DNA of 64,000 bases from JTS-RE37 sp041744575 (GTDB lineage: Bacteria; Bacteroidota; Bacteroidia; Flavobacteriales; Flavobacteriaceae), in the NCBI GenBank assembly GCA_041744575.1, contig JBGTKP010000037.1, positions 11,490 to 75,489 of the forward strand. The letters are read 5' to 3'. The notes under the pieces were generated by a model. It saw nothing but the letters and a program-made list of their open reading frames with translations. It did no database searches and was not told the DNA's origin. Shown here piece by piece: positions 25,865 to 35,533 of this stretch. Position 1 is the first letter of the stretch, and each line of letters begins with the position of its first letter. Made by a program: the position numbers and the translations under genes.

Positions 25865-28312
25865 ATGCTAATTAGAAATGGAATCTCTCCGGCTCTTGGC
25901 CTCTTCATTTTTCTTATTGTAACGCCTCATTTTTCTGCCCGGACCCAACTTGTAATCCATAGCCCGGACCAGCCATCAGTTTCCCTCAGACCCTATGCTC
26001 AGATCCTACAGGGTGCACCTGGGAATCCTGCCTATTTTTCAGGTGAATCCGGGGATGCATTCATGGACCTTAAGGAGATGGATGAGAATATCGGGTTCTC
26101 CGATGAGGATTTTTGGGTTCGATGCACTATAACCAATGAGACAAATCGCTACCTCAATTACTACCTGGAAATTGCCAGGCCAATAACAGACTATGCGACA
26201 TTGTATGTAAAGGACCAAGAGAATTTGGTAAGCACACAGAAAAGCGGTGATGCCATTGCCTTTGCTGACAAGAGTATTGCTCACAGGAAATCCCTTTTTC
26301 ATCTGGGCATTAAAGCGAATGAAACCATACAATTGCTTATACATTTAAAAAGTGACGGAGAGGTACTGAAAATACCCATGAAACTGATTACCCCAGGGGA
26401 TTTTCTTTATCAAACCTACAGAGAACAACTCTTTTACGGGTTTTTCTATGGTATCCTGATCCTTGCTTGCGTTATCTACCTCTTTTTCTATTCGGCGATG
26501 CGTGACACCGCCTTTATATACTATGGCCTTTACGTATTTTTTATAGCCATGCTTGAATTTTCACTCGATGGCCTCTTCCATCAATATATCCTGGCGGATG
26601 GCGGATGGATCTCAAACCGCGCTGTACTGGGTTTTGCCCTTGTTTCCTTATTCTGTTTCGGGCGATATGGGCGTAGCTACCTGGAACTTCGCACACACCA
26701 TCAGAAGTTGGATACTTCTTTCAGGATCATCTCCTGGATCATCCTTATGAGTCTCGGATGCTTGTTTTTTATTCCGGCATTTCTCAAATTTTGTTACCCT
26801 CTGGCCAATATCATAGGGTTAGTGGTATTGCTTCAAATGATCGGAGCCATTGTGATGCTGAAGCGGAAAAATATTCCCGTTGATAATTACTTTATGGCGG
26901 GGATCACTTTTTTAGTAATGGGATTCGCAATTTTCATTCTGAACAATCTTGAGGCAGTTCCAAATTCATTCTTTACGGACAATGGAGCCAAATTCGGAAT
27001 TGGACTGGAAATCATATGTCTTTCGCTTTCCATGAGCAACCGGATCCGACTTCTGAGGAAGCAAAATGAAGATAATCAGTTGCTGGCGTTGCAGCGGTCC
27101 GAGGATATGAACGAGATAAAATCCTCCTTTATTTCCAACATCAGTCATGAACTGAGAACGCCGCTCAACCTTAATATGGGGGTTGCCGGTTCCTTGTGTG
27201 ATGATAAAAGTGATCAGGATCTGCGTGACAAATGCAAACTGATTTTAGGTTCGTCCGAGAATTTGCTGGGTAATATAGAGGATATCCTTGATTTTACAGT
27301 GATTGAAAAAGGCAATCTGGAATTACAGGAGATACCTTTCGATCTGGACTGTGTGCTCAATAAGGTGACCCGGACCAACCAGGAAAAGGCCACGAATAAA
27401 AAGTTGCACTTCGACTTTAGCTGTGAACCAGGAATCCCAAAGAAGATCATAGGAGACAAATTGAAATTACTGCAGATACTGAACAACCTGATGGACAACG
27501 CGGTGAAGTTTACCACCAGCGGAAGTATCGCGTTTCATGTGGGATACAAATTAATGAAGGAAGGCCAGGTGTGCTATACCTTCAACATCAGGGATACAGG
27601 TATCGGCATCACCCGCGAAAAGGCGGCTACCATTTTTGAATCGTTTACCAAAAAATCCTTTATGGATAAGCGCGAATTTTATGGGCTGGGTCTCGGACTT
27701 TTTATCGTAAAGAACTATGTTGAGCTTCAGGGAGGTAGGATTTCATTTAAAGATAATCAGTTACAGGGGACGGTTTGTTGTGTTGAACTCGAATATCACC
27801 TGGACCCTGAAGAAGTATACGAGACAACCTTCCCGGCTGTCACCGGAACCTTACAACCTATGCAACCTTGTGACATTCTGCTGGTCGAGGATAACAAAAT
27901 GAACCAAAAGGTCATCGCGCTTCTCGTAAAGAAGTGGAACACAGTTACCCTTACCATAGCGAATAACGGACAGGAAGCATTGGACCTGATAAGACAAAGG
28001 ACATTCGATCTCGTGCTTATGGACCTGCAGATGCCGGTAATGGACGGCTTTGAAGCGACGGCCGCCATTAAGAGCGGTAAATTGGGAGTGGCCGCAGCAT
28101 CAACGCCCATTATTGTTTTAACGGCAGACAGCACTCACAGAACCAAAAAGGAAGTGATGCGCCTGGGAGCCAATGACTACCTGACCAAACCGCTGAAGGG
28201 CGATCTTCTCTATGCCAGGATCCAAAAACAACTGATACCTGTCCAAAAGGCATCACCGGCCACTTCTTTGTTTTCCGCTGGTAGCATGTTGCGCGGCCCC
28301 TGGTTATTCTGA
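25865..28312 (+). CDS. Hybrid sensor histidine kinase, 7TMR-DISM type
   Basis: 815 residues. After a signal peptide comes a 7TMR-DISMED2 extracellular domain (about 45-180; EDFWVRCTITNETNRYLNYYLEI), then seven membrane helices (about 190-385, 7TMR-DISM_7TM). The HisKA domain has SFISNISHELRTPLN (phospho-acceptor His428), the HATPase has NLMDNAVKF, DTGIGI and GLGLGLFIVKN, and the C-terminal receiver (about 670-790) has VEDNKMNQK and VLMDLQMPVMDG (Asp720), with Lys in DYLTKPL. The signal is unknown; DISMED2 domains resemble carbohydrate-binding folds. Phosphate is likely relayed through the receiver to an unlinked Hpt or output protein, since no partner lies beside it. Confidence 0.94.
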   Translation: MLIRNGISPALGLFIFLIVTPHFSARTQLVIHSPDQPSVSLRPYAQILQGAPGNPAYFSGESGDAFMDLKEMDENIGFSDEDFWVRCTITNETNRYLNYYLEIARPITDYATLYVKDQENLVSTQKSGDAIAFADKSIAHRKSLFHLGIKANETIQLLIHLKSDGEVLKIPMKLITPGDFLYQTYREQLFYGFFYGILILACVIYLFFYSAMRDTAFIYYGLYVFFIAMLEFSLDGLFHQYILADGGWISNRAVLGFALVSLFCFGRYGRSYLELRTHHQKLDTSFRIISWIILMSLGCLFFIPAFLKFCYPLANIIGLVVLLQMIGAIVMLKRKNIPVDNYFMAGITFLVMGFAIFILNNLEAVPNSFFTDNGAKFGIGLEIICLSLSMSNRIRLLRKQNEDNQLLALQRSEDMNEIKSSFISNISHELRTPLNLNMGVAGSLCDDKSDQDLRDKCKLILGSSENLLGNIEDILDFTVIEKGNLELQEIPFDLDCVLNKVTRTNQEKATNKKLHFDFSCEPGIPKKIIGDKLKLLQILNNLMDNAVKFTTSGSIAFHVGYKLMKEGQVCYTFNIRDTGIGITREKAATIFESFTKKSFMDKREFYGLGLGLFIVKNYVELQGGRISFKDNQLQGTVCCVELEYHLDPEEVYETTFPAVTGTLQPMQPCDILLVEDNKMNQKVIALLVKKWNTVTLTIANNGQEALDLIRQRTFDLVLMDLQMPVMDGFEATAAIKSGKLGVAAASTPIIVLTADSTHRTKKEVMRLGANDYLTKPLKGDLLYARIQKQLIPVQKASPATSLFSAGSMLRGPWLF

Positions 28313-28382
28313 GGCTTGACGTCTATCTTTTCTGCGGACCAAACTGTAGGGCTTATAAAATGACCTGAGGAAACAACCTGAA
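28313..28382. other. Degraded spacer upstream of the flavoprotein remnant
   Basis: 70 bases after the hybrid kinase stop. The frame of the downstream remnant contains TAG and TAA here, so the missing part of that gene is not recoverable in frame. Confidence 0.4.
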
Positions 28383-28661
28383 CGGACATATATCCTTTTT
28401 GAGCAATCCCTGAATTGGATCTCACTGGATATCCTCAAAAATGAAAACGGCTTTCTGGAAACGGGAAGAGATCTCATTAAATATGAAACCTTTAAAAAGA
28501 TCTGGAAAAAGGAGCGGGAAACTTTTTTGCTGGAAACCTGCAGTCCGGGTATCTTCGCTTCCGGCGATGTGAGGGCAGGGGCGATGAGCAGGGTGGCATC
28601 GGCTGTGAGAGAGGGGTCCATGGCCATTAAATTCGTCCACGAGTATCTGGTGGAGGTGTAG
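28383..28661 (+). pseudogene. Remnant of a thioredoxin-reductase-like FAD oxidoreductase, C-terminus only
   Basis: On the plus strand an open stretch of 92 codons without a start ends at TAG 28659-28661. Its end is the FAD-binding C-terminal block of thioredoxin-reductase-like proteins: FLLETCSPGIFASGDVRAGA followed by SRVASAVREGSMAIKFVHEYL. This matches the G-D motif that contacts FAD and the last helix of the family. Upstream, the frame is closed by TAG and TAA within 30 bases, and the remaining 200 or more residues with the FAD and NADPH folds are absent. The hybrid kinase now lies where the gene body should be, so this is a deletion or rearrangement scar. The family assignment of the fragment is firm; the history is inference. 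Confidence 0.75.
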
Positions 28662-29091
28662 GTTGGACTCTCATCCTTTCATCATAAAAGGACGCCTGCC
28701 GGAAGGTGAGATTTTATAAAACCTGGATGCGCGTTTTCTGCATGGGGGATATCCACATTTATTTGTTTTGATCCGGCCAGTAAATCTTAAATCCAAGACA
28801 GGCATCAGGATCTCCAATCGCCGTAAACGTTTTGAATTAACCACGGAAAATCATGTCGCATTCAGCCCGTTGGATTTTCGCAATCACCCCTTGTATTTAC
28901 TTTATTCCCTATTATATTTGAAGGAGGATGCTTATTTTAATATCCTGAGGTTCCTATTTTATAATTCAGGGAAACGGGGGATCTATAACGGAGCGGCCTG
29001 CTTGTTTTTCCGGCAACGCTGGGCAAGTAATCCTCCCCGCTGGAAATTGCGAAGGGACGAACCAGATTCTTTAACCTTAATATGATATCTT
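28662..29091. other. 430-base region without a secure gene
   Basis: Between the flavoprotein remnant and the DinB-like gene. A 105-codon open frame at 28768-29085 (+) has an unusual composition (basic start, FYNSGKRGIYNGAACLFF) and no recognisable family pattern, so it is not called. The promoter of the DinB-like gene should be at its right end. Confidence 0.35.
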
Positions 29092-29634
29092 ATGAAAGAT
29101 CCAAAAGGTGCAGACACACCAAAATCCACAAAACTGGAAATCATCATTCCGGCTTATAGAATGCATTCCCAGAATTTTTTCAATGCCCTGGATGGTATTA
29201 GCGGGGGAGCAGCGCTTGAAAGAAACAACCGAAAAACCAATCATGTGCTTTGGATGGCCGGTAATTTGGTGAATTGCCGCTATTGGTTGGCGGATTTAAT
29301 GGGAATGCCGGATAAAGATCCAAATGAAGAACTCTTCAGGCAGGGAAGGGCCCTGGATGAAAATCTGCCGTATCCTTCTTTGGACGAGTGCAGGAAGAAT
29401 TTTGAAGATATTTCGCCGAAGGTCTATCAGAAATTGTTGAATGCCACCGATGAGCAACTCTCTAAAGCCTATCCTTTTGGTATGAATGTTCCGTACATTC
29501 CTGAGAATGCACTTAACATGATAGGCTTGTGCATAGGCCGGGAGGATTATCTCCTGGGACAGATAGGACTGATGCGAAAATTGCTTGGATTAAAGGGGAT
29601 GAGTTATGAAATGAAAAAGGACATCAATTACTGA
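29092..29634 (+). CDS. DinB-superfamily protein with incomplete metal site
   Basis: 180 residues with the DinB helical plan. RKTNHVLWMAGNLVNCRYWLADL is the helix with the first conserved His, and LCIGREDYLLGQIGLMRKLLGLKGM replaces the usual H-x3-H helix. The second and third metal ligands are therefore not seen; Glu or Gln residues stand there. It probably keeps the fold but may not bind metal in the normal way. It stands alone, convergent with the M16 genes. Confidence 0.72.
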   Translation: MKDPKGADTPKSTKLEIIIPAYRMHSQNFFNALDGISGGAALERNNRKTNHVLWMAGNLVNCRYWLADLMGMPDKDPNEELFRQGRALDENLPYPSLDECRKNFEDISPKVYQKLLNATDEQLSKAYPFGMNVPYIPENALNMIGLCIGREDYLLGQIGLMRKLLGLKGMSYEMKKDINY

Positions 29635-29849
29635 AGAATCTATTTTTTAGTTCATTTTTTTTGATTTTAATAAGGCCTTGCGCTGAGAAGTTATGCTCGG
29701 AAAAGCGGTTTCCGGCGGTGCCTGAGAGTTCGAAATCCGGCACAGAAGTTACCGCATTTTGAACCGGGCGGCTCCTTATGGTAATATTTTGCCCGGCAAC
29801 CGAAACAGGGATTGGTAAAGTCTTCTTCCCGGGCGATTTTATTTCCGGC

Positions 29850-31238
29850 TTATTGTTTTAAGGCAGGTGAGATGGTTTCCTGGATCTGACTTTCAATTTT
29901 GGATTTATCACCGACCACAATGAGGGTCATATTTTCCGGCTTTATATATTTTTTGGTCATTTCCTGAACTTTGGCGGGGGTTACCGCATGCATGTTCTTT
30001 ACCTTATTGGTCAGGTAGGATTCATCGAGATCGTGGATATCCATAAATACCAATTGTCCTATAATTCCATTAGGGGTGGAATTTTGCAACACGTATATCC
30101 CCGATTCATAATTAATGATCCCGTCCATTTCCTGCTGGCTTGGCGGTTCATTTTGCAAGAGTGCTATTTCCTTTTGGATTTCCTTCAGGGAAGCCCCTGT
30201 ATGTTCCGTAGTGACATCCGCTACCTCATACCAGACGCCTGACTTGTAATTGGCTTGTACGTCACTATTAGGAGAATAGGTATATCCCTTGTCCTCGCGG
30301 ATATTACTGGTGATCCTGGAGGCAAAGGAGCCACCGAGAACGGAATTTGTAACATCCAGTGCGGTAAAATCTTCACTGGAAGGATCTGCAACGGGCAACC
30401 CGTAATAAATTGTGGATTGCGGTGCTCCCGGTCTGTCAATGATCTTCACGGTTCCGGTTGAAACAGGTTCTGCGATGGGATATGCTGTTTCTTTGCCTTT
30501 TCTCCAGTCAGCCATCGATTGTTCAACTGCATTTTTTACTTCTGCACTGTCAAAGTTCCCTGCAACGTAGACGGTAGTTCTCACCGCGCCGAAATTGTCA
30601 TCATAGAACTTTTTTATGTCTTCTAGGGTATATGAATCAATCATTTCGTCAGTAGGAAAGATTCTCCCGAAGGCGTGATTGGGATATATTTCCGCCGAGA
30701 AATCCCTGTACGCCTGAGATTGTGGCTGAGATAGTTGTACCGCCAGATCACGTTTCATGTCGTCCTTTAGCCTTGCCAGTTCCCCGGCAGGCCATTTAGG
30801 ACTTTTAAGAACTTCCGCCATCAGGGCAATTGCCTCGGGCGCAAATTCGTAGAGTACGGAAACAGTGATGGCCGAAGTATGTGTCCCCACCCCTATATTC
30901 AGGTTACCACCCATTCCGGCAATTTCATCCGCCACCTGTTTGGCTGTTTTGGCGGCAGTTCCTTCCTCAAGCAAATCTACCATCAGATCTGAAAGCCATA
31001 CCTGGTTTTCATTTTCATTGATATTACCCGTTTTTATCACGAATTGAATGGTGGCCTTCGGAATGGATCCATACGGGATAAGCGCCAGCGTCAGTCCATT
31101 GTCATAAGTGACCATTTCTTTTTCTGGCAAAGTAAAATTCTTTGGTTCCCCTCCTTTGGGAGGTTGCTCCTTTTCCTGGGCACTCAAAGGCGCAGCTGAA
31201 AATAGGAGGGCTACTAATAATAGGATTGTTGTACGCAA
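29850..31238 (-). CDS. M16-family peptidase homologue, non-catalytic partner
   Basis: 462 residues with a signal peptide (ending APLSAQEKEQ). The start codon is TTG at 31238, one base after the stop of the active partner gene. The M16 fold is clear (YDNGLTLALIPYGSIPKATIQFVI; GVGTHTSAITVSVL). Where active enzymes have HxxEH, this protein has SDLMVDLLEEGT, so the zinc site is absent. The C-terminal half has the R/Y pair region (FASRITSNIREDKGYTYSPNS), which in M16B heterodimers binds substrate. It is the standard inactive subunit of a two-gene periplasmic M16 peptidase. Confidence 0.93.
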   Translation of the reverse strand: MRTTILLLVALLFSAAPLSAQEKEQPPKGGEPKNFTLPEKEMVTYDNGLTLALIPYGSIPKATIQFVIKTGNINENENQVWLSDLMVDLLEEGTAAKTAKQVADEIAGMGGNLNIGVGTHTSAITVSVLYEFAPEAIALMAEVLKSPKWPAGELARLKDDMKRDLAVQLSQPQSQAYRDFSAEIYPNHAFGRIFPTDEMIDSYTLEDIKKFYDDNFGAVRTTVYVAGNFDSAEVKNAVEQSMADWRKGKETAYPIAEPVSTGTVKIIDRPGAPQSTIYYGLPVADPSSEDFTALDVTNSVLGGSFASRITSNIREDKGYTYSPNSDVQANYKSGVWYEVADVTTEHTGASLKEIQKEIALLQNEPPSQQEMDGIINYESGIYVLQNSTPNGIIGQLVFMDIHDLDESYLTNKVKNMHAVTPAKVQEMTKKYIKPENMTLIVVGDKSKIESQIQETISPALKQ

Positions 31239-31239
31239 G

Positions 31240-32631
31240 TTATTGTGATTTTTCGTTTTCTGTTAAAAGAGGGATTACCTTTAATATGGTACGATTTTCC
31301 TTTATCAGGAATTGATCGATCGTATTCCTGATCGTCTCTGGGGTTACTTTTTTGAATTCTTCTTCCAGAGAGTTGATCCTTGCGGGATCATCGTCAAAAA
31401 GTGCAAAACTACAGAGAAGGTCCGCCCTGCCCAGGCCGAAGGTACCACCAATATCATCATACAATTGGGAGCGGATTTTTACGATCGCCTGATCGAGCAT
31501 TTGCTGGTTAACCCCCGACTTTAAACCGGTCATTACCGAATCTATTGAAACCAGGATGTCCTTATCGGAAGTTTCCTTATCGTAGGTCAGGTTATACATC
31601 CAGAGCATGGGTCCTTTGTAATTGAACATATTCCCAAGGTAATTGATTCCGCCACTCACATCAGAAGTATACCCCCTGTCCCTTTCCAGTTTTTGAGCCA
31701 GCAGGCTATTGTCACCCTGGACAAGGATTTGATCCAACAGGCCCATCGCATAATATTCCGGGGTATTTCGATCCGGCATGTGATAAGCGATGGCGATGGC
31801 CGGCTTATTTGCCAGCGAGTCATTCTTTTCGAATATTTTTTCCTTCTGCTGTTTTGGTTCTTTCAGGTCAGGCTCCGCAGGCAGCTCAGATGACGGGATA
31901 TCCTTAAAATACTTCTGGATCCATTGTTTGGCCATCTCGATATCAAAATCCCCAACCACCGCCAGGGCCGCGTTGTTGGGAGCATAGTACGTTTTAAAGA
32001 AGGAGGAAACATCCTCAAGACTGGCAGCATCCAAATCTTCCAGGTCGCCATAAAAATTGTGGGCGTTGTACCAGTTTTCATTCGCATACTGAGGCATATC
32101 CAACCAGGGGAAACCGCCGTAGGGCTGATTGAGGACATTCACTTTGACTTCATTTTTTACCACCCCCTGCTGGTTGGTCAGATTGTCCTGGGTGATGGCC
32201 AACCCGCGCATTCTGTCTCCTTCGGCCCACAACATCGTCTCCAGTTTGTGTGATGGCACTATTTCGAAGTAGTTTGTGTAATCAAAACGGGTGGAGCCAT
32301 TCAGGATGCCTCCGTTCTGCTGGACCAGTTTTACAAACTCCATTTTACCCAGGTTTTGCGAACCCTGGAACATCATGTGCTCAAACAAATGGGCGAAACC
32401 AGTCTTGTCCTTAGGTTCAATCCTAAACCCAATATTGTAATATACCGCAATGATGGCCGTGGGAGAGGTATTGTCCTGAGACAGGATCACTTTTAACCCG
32501 TTGTCGAGTTGATAATATTCCACAGGAACTTTGAATTCTGCAACCGTCTTTTCTTTTTCCTTGTCGGACTTACATCCTGTTATTGCGAGTAAAGGAAGGC
32601 ATAAAAAGAGATTTTTTAGTAGTAATTTCAT
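31240..32631 (-). CDS. M16-family zinc metallopeptidase, catalytic subunit (lipoprotein)
   Basis: 463 residues. Lipobox AITGC gives Cys20. The inverted zinc motif HLFEH (His81, Glu84, His85) lies after YYNIGFRIEPKDKTGFA, with the second acidic ligand region further on near LETMLWAEGDRM. Such enzymes degrade peptides in a closed chamber formed with a catalytically dead homologue, encoded here one base downstream. The lipid anchor suggests it acts in the periplasm facing a membrane. An IS1182 element sits 145 bases upstream and may have separated the operon from part of its promoter. Confidence 0.94.
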   Translation of the reverse strand: MKLLLKNLFLCLPLLAITGCKSDKEKEKTVAEFKVPVEYYQLDNGLKVILSQDNTSPTAIIAVYYNIGFRIEPKDKTGFAHLFEHMMFQGSQNLGKMEFVKLVQQNGGILNGSTRFDYTNYFEIVPSHKLETMLWAEGDRMRGLAITQDNLTNQQGVVKNEVKVNVLNQPYGGFPWLDMPQYANENWYNAHNFYGDLEDLDAASLEDVSSFFKTYYAPNNAALAVVGDFDIEMAKQWIQKYFKDIPSSELPAEPDLKEPKQQKEKIFEKNDSLANKPAIAIAYHMPDRNTPEYYAMGLLDQILVQGDNSLLAQKLERDRGYTSDVSGGINYLGNMFNYKGPMLWMYNLTYDKETSDKDILVSIDSVMTGLKSGVNQQMLDQAIVKIRSQLYDDIGGTFGLGRADLLCSFALFDDDPARINSLEEEFKKVTPETIRNTIDQFLIKENRTILKVIPLLTENEKSQ

Positions 32632-32877
32632 TCGTGCTAATACTAGTTTAGATGCCTGCTGGCTTTGAATTTATCAGGAAATTATAAAGATTGGAATGAC
32701 CTTATAATGATAGTGGTTGAAAAGCTACTAAGTTAATAATAATGGTCTAAAATTAGGAATCAATAATAAAATATTAGAAGCCGTCTCATTTACCAAAATG
32801 GGGCGATTTTTTATTCATACAGTTTCTGATGTATAATGTAGGCGATTTTACTCCGGGAAAAATTAAGTCAGGGGTTT

Positions 32878-34410
32878 TTACGCACTTTTCTTTCTAATAT
32901 TGTGTGCCAGGGCGTGTAATCCGAACTCCAATTCCACTTTATCAAGTCCGCGATGGGTAAATCTTTTAAAATTCCGGTTGTGTTTTATATGGGCAAAGAC
33001 GGGTTCTACATCAGCAGTCCGTTTTTTGCGCTTTATTTCTCCGATTTCAGATAACAGAGCCTCCCGGGCTTTCTCTTTATAATGCTCAAGAGTATGATTG
33101 CGTTCCACAACGCGATTGCCACTGCCTGTAAAGCAGGCACCTCTTATTGGGCATCCCATACAGTTTTGCGCCCTGTACTTGCTATAGGTCTGTTTGTAAC
33201 CGGATTTTGTTGTTTTGGTATTCTCCGATATCTTTTCCATCCGCTGTCCCATCGGGCATACATAATGGTCTTGTTGCTCATTATAATGCAGGGTGTCCCT
33301 TTCAAAGGGAGTGTTCTTTCTTTTCTTCCCCGTAGCATTCTGTTCTTTATCGAAGGTGCCGAACTTTACATATGCCTGGATTCCTTTATTGCTTAGTAAT
33401 TCAAAATTTTCCTGGCTTCCATAACCAGCATCGGCAGTAAGGGATTCTGGTACATTTTGGTATAGATATTCATAACTCTCCAGGTGGGGTTTCAAGGTAT
33501 GGATGTCATTGGTATGCTGATGCAAAGTGTAGTTGACAATAAACTGGTTTTCAGAGCTGATCTGTACATTATAGCCCGGTTTAAGTTGCCCATTGTTCAT
33601 ATGATCCTCTTTCATACGCATAAAAGTTGCATCAGGATCTGTTTTGCTGTAACTGTTTCGCTTGCCAAGAACTTCTTGCTGATGTTCATACCTGTGAAGA
33701 TTAGCAGCAAAGTTCTTTACAATGTACCTGGCTTTGGCTTTTGCTTTGGAACTGGCCTTATCATTGCCTTTGAGGATTTTATTGATCTTTTGGGCCGTTT
33801 GCTCCACTTTCTCTTTATCGACTTTTTTAAAATCCGGAGGGGTAGGATCCCGGTCTTCTTCATCAGCTATGCTTTGCGCATATTGCCACATCTGTTCAAG
33901 TTGCTGCATCATTTTCTCCTTGTGGGTCTTTATAGCATTACCCCAGATAAAAGTATATCGTCCGGCTACCGACTCAATCTTGGTCCCATCGGTGTACACT
34001 TGCTTTAAAGTAACCAAACCTTCCTGGGCAAGTAACAACACTACTTGTTTAAAGATGTCTTTAAAAACACCTTTAAGTTTTTTACTTCTAAAGCGGGCAA
34101 TGGTATTATGGTCGGCCACTTGTTTATTGGAGAGCCACATGAAATTAATGTTCTCTCCCATAGCCTTCTCAATTTTACGACTGGAGTAGGTATTGTCCAT
34201 ATAAGCATAGACCATCACCTTGAGCATCATCTTAGGATGATAACTGGGTTGGCCTTCTTTACTATAGACTTCTATCAATGGCTGGATATCCAAGTGCTCG
34301 ATCACTCCGTTTACAATCCTAACGGGATGCTCCGGGGGTATCATTTCTTCAATGGAAGGTGGTAATAGCCAATTTTGTTGCTGGTTGTAATCCTTAAATT
34401 TGTGGCTCAT
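32878..34410 (-). CDS. IS1182-family transposase
   Basis: 510 residues, no frameshift. The N-terminal DUF772-type domain reads LLPPSIEEMIPPEHPVRIVN and HPKMMLKVMVYAYMDNTYSSRKIEKA. The DDE core has LKQVYTDGTKIES (first Asp), SLTADAGYGSQENFELL (second Asp) and the C-terminal RTADVEPVFAHIKHNRNFKRF with the Glu. A cysteine cluster (AQNCMGCPIRGACFTGSG) before the last domain is typical of the family. It catalyses excision and integration of the surrounding element. Confidence 0.95.
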   Translation of the reverse strand: MSHKFKDYNQQQNWLLPPSIEEMIPPEHPVRIVNGVIEHLDIQPLIEVYSKEGQPSYHPKMMLKVMVYAYMDNTYSSRKIEKAMGENINFMWLSNKQVADHNTIARFRSKKLKGVFKDIFKQVVLLLAQEGLVTLKQVYTDGTKIESVAGRYTFIWGNAIKTHKEKMMQQLEQMWQYAQSIADEEDRDPTPPDFKKVDKEKVEQTAQKINKILKGNDKASSKAKAKARYIVKNFAANLHRYEHQQEVLGKRNSYSKTDPDATFMRMKEDHMNNGQLKPGYNVQISSENQFIVNYTLHQHTNDIHTLKPHLESYEYLYQNVPESLTADAGYGSQENFELLSNKGIQAYVKFGTFDKEQNATGKKRKNTPFERDTLHYNEQQDHYVCPMGQRMEKISENTKTTKSGYKQTYSKYRAQNCMGCPIRGACFTGSGNRVVERNHTLEHYKEKAREALLSEIGEIKRKKRTADVEPVFAHIKHNRNFKRFTHRGLDKVELEFGLHALAHNIRKKSA

Positions 34411-34482
34411 ATATCTGATTATCAGTACTTAAACTTACGAAAATCAATATAAAAATACAAGCCAAAACTGCTATAAACTAAA

Positions 34483-34512
34483 GAAGCTGCCTCAAATTAA
34501 TGAGACAGCTTC
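34483..34512. repeat. Hairpin at the right end of the IS1182 element
   Basis: GAAGCTG-C-CTCA pairs with TGAG-A-CAGCTTC around a six-base loop, with one mismatch. It overlaps the terminal inverted repeat and lies just upstream of the transposase promoter region, so it could shield the transposase from read-through. Confidence 0.6.
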
Positions 34513-34657
34513 ATTATAATTTATGATTTGCTAAACAAACAACAAGATCCGCTTCATAGGATGCATTTGCTAATAGATGATTGCTGTTGAGCCGATAAAT
34601 TCGATATTGAAAACAGCCGGGGGGCCGGTATCTGCAATATCATGATATTCCCATTCA

Positions 34658-35293
34658 TCACACATTTGAGAGAAAGGGACATTGTCTTATATAGGTTGTT
34701 TCCGATAGCTGTGCCATCAGAAATTCAGCCAGATCTGTACTACTGATGTTTTCACCTGTACAATTTTCCAGATTTACAACAATGAGTGACCGTTTATTGG
34801 TAAGGACAATCAGTGGCAGGCGCACCAGAGTCCAATCAAGGCCACTTTTCGCAAGACATTCATATTCCACCTGTCTGTCTTCTGTAATCTCAGGATAATT
34901 TTCATACATCCATTTAGTGGCGAAAAGCACTTTTTCATCCTTCCGGTCCATAGGGCAATTTACATTGACACCTGTGACAACGATGTACCTGCCAAAACCA
35001 TTTTCCCTGGCAGCTCTGAGCACATGGCCAGTGGCTTCACTGAAAATAGCGGGCTCACCTTTCGGTTGCCCCAGGGTACTGATTACAGCCTGACAGCCTT
35101 TTGTCAGCGCCGCAACATCAGCGTAGTTTCTGGCATCACCCTGCAAACAGGCAATAAGTGGGCTGTGGATGGCAAGTGCGGAAGGATCTCTAAGAAGTAG
35201 TTGAAGTCTGAATCCTCTGTTCAGAAGGCGGTTAACGAGATAGGTACCTGACTTTCCGGTACCGCCAATTACGGCTATCTTATCGATTTTCAT
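34658..35293 (-). CDS. NAD(P)-binding NmrA/SDR-like protein
   Basis: 211 residues. The N-terminal Rossmann motif is IAVIGGTGKSGTYLVNRLL (GxxGxxG), followed by LLLRDPSAL and the second conserved patch GCQAVISTLGQPKGEP. YIVVTGVNVN is near the middle and SGLDWTLVRLPLIV near the end, as in atypical short-chain dehydrogenases (NmrA, biliverdin reductase B-like). Catalytic use of NADPH is plausible but not shown. It is a lone minus-strand gene between the IS and the FtsX-like permease. Confidence 0.85.
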   Translation of the reverse strand: MKIDKIAVIGGTGKSGTYLVNRLLNRGFRLQLLLRDPSALAIHSPLIACLQGDARNYADVAALTKGCQAVISTLGQPKGEPAIFSEATGHVLRAARENGFGRYIVVTGVNVNCPMDRKDEKVLFATKWMYENYPEITEDRQVEYECLAKSGLDWTLVRLPLIVLTNKRSLIVVNLENCTGENISSTDLAEFLMAQLSETTYIRQCPFLSNV

Positions 35294-35533
35294 TGATCTT
35301 AATTATAAAATTTGACAAAACAATTTTCTGTCCTTTTTGAAGGACAAGGGGTTCAAAACCAATCGGATTTGAATGTCGCTATTTTATAATGAGATCCTGA
35401 TGGTATAAAGATAGTGTTTTGGATGAGAGCGGATAAGTCCCGGAATTGAATTATTGATTCACAAAACATATCCGGTGCGGGTGCCCGGCCGCTTTCGACC
35501 AGTAAGGCTTTTGAAAAAATAATTCAGTCATCC

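Larger units (their letters stand above)
32777..34512 (-). mobile_element. IS1182-family insertion sequence, complete
   Basis: A 1736-base element with one transposase gene. Both ends carry the inverted terminal sequence GAAGCYGTCTCATT (32777-32790 and the complement of 34499-34512, one mismatch). ATTA flanks it on both sides (32773-32776 and 34513-34516), consistent with a four-base target duplication, though in an AT-rich target this could be chance. The right end folds into a hairpin (34483-34512), which can stop transcription from outside. It looks intact and recent. Confidence 0.85.

Noticed and set aside
28304..28640. Minus-strand ORFs opposite the flavoprotein relic
   Set aside because: They are shadows of the plus-strand relic, with low-complexity Ser/Leu-rich products and no family pattern.
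28768..29085. 105-codon plus-strand ORF
   Set aside because: No recognised domain, odd composition, and no operon or start support; likely chance.
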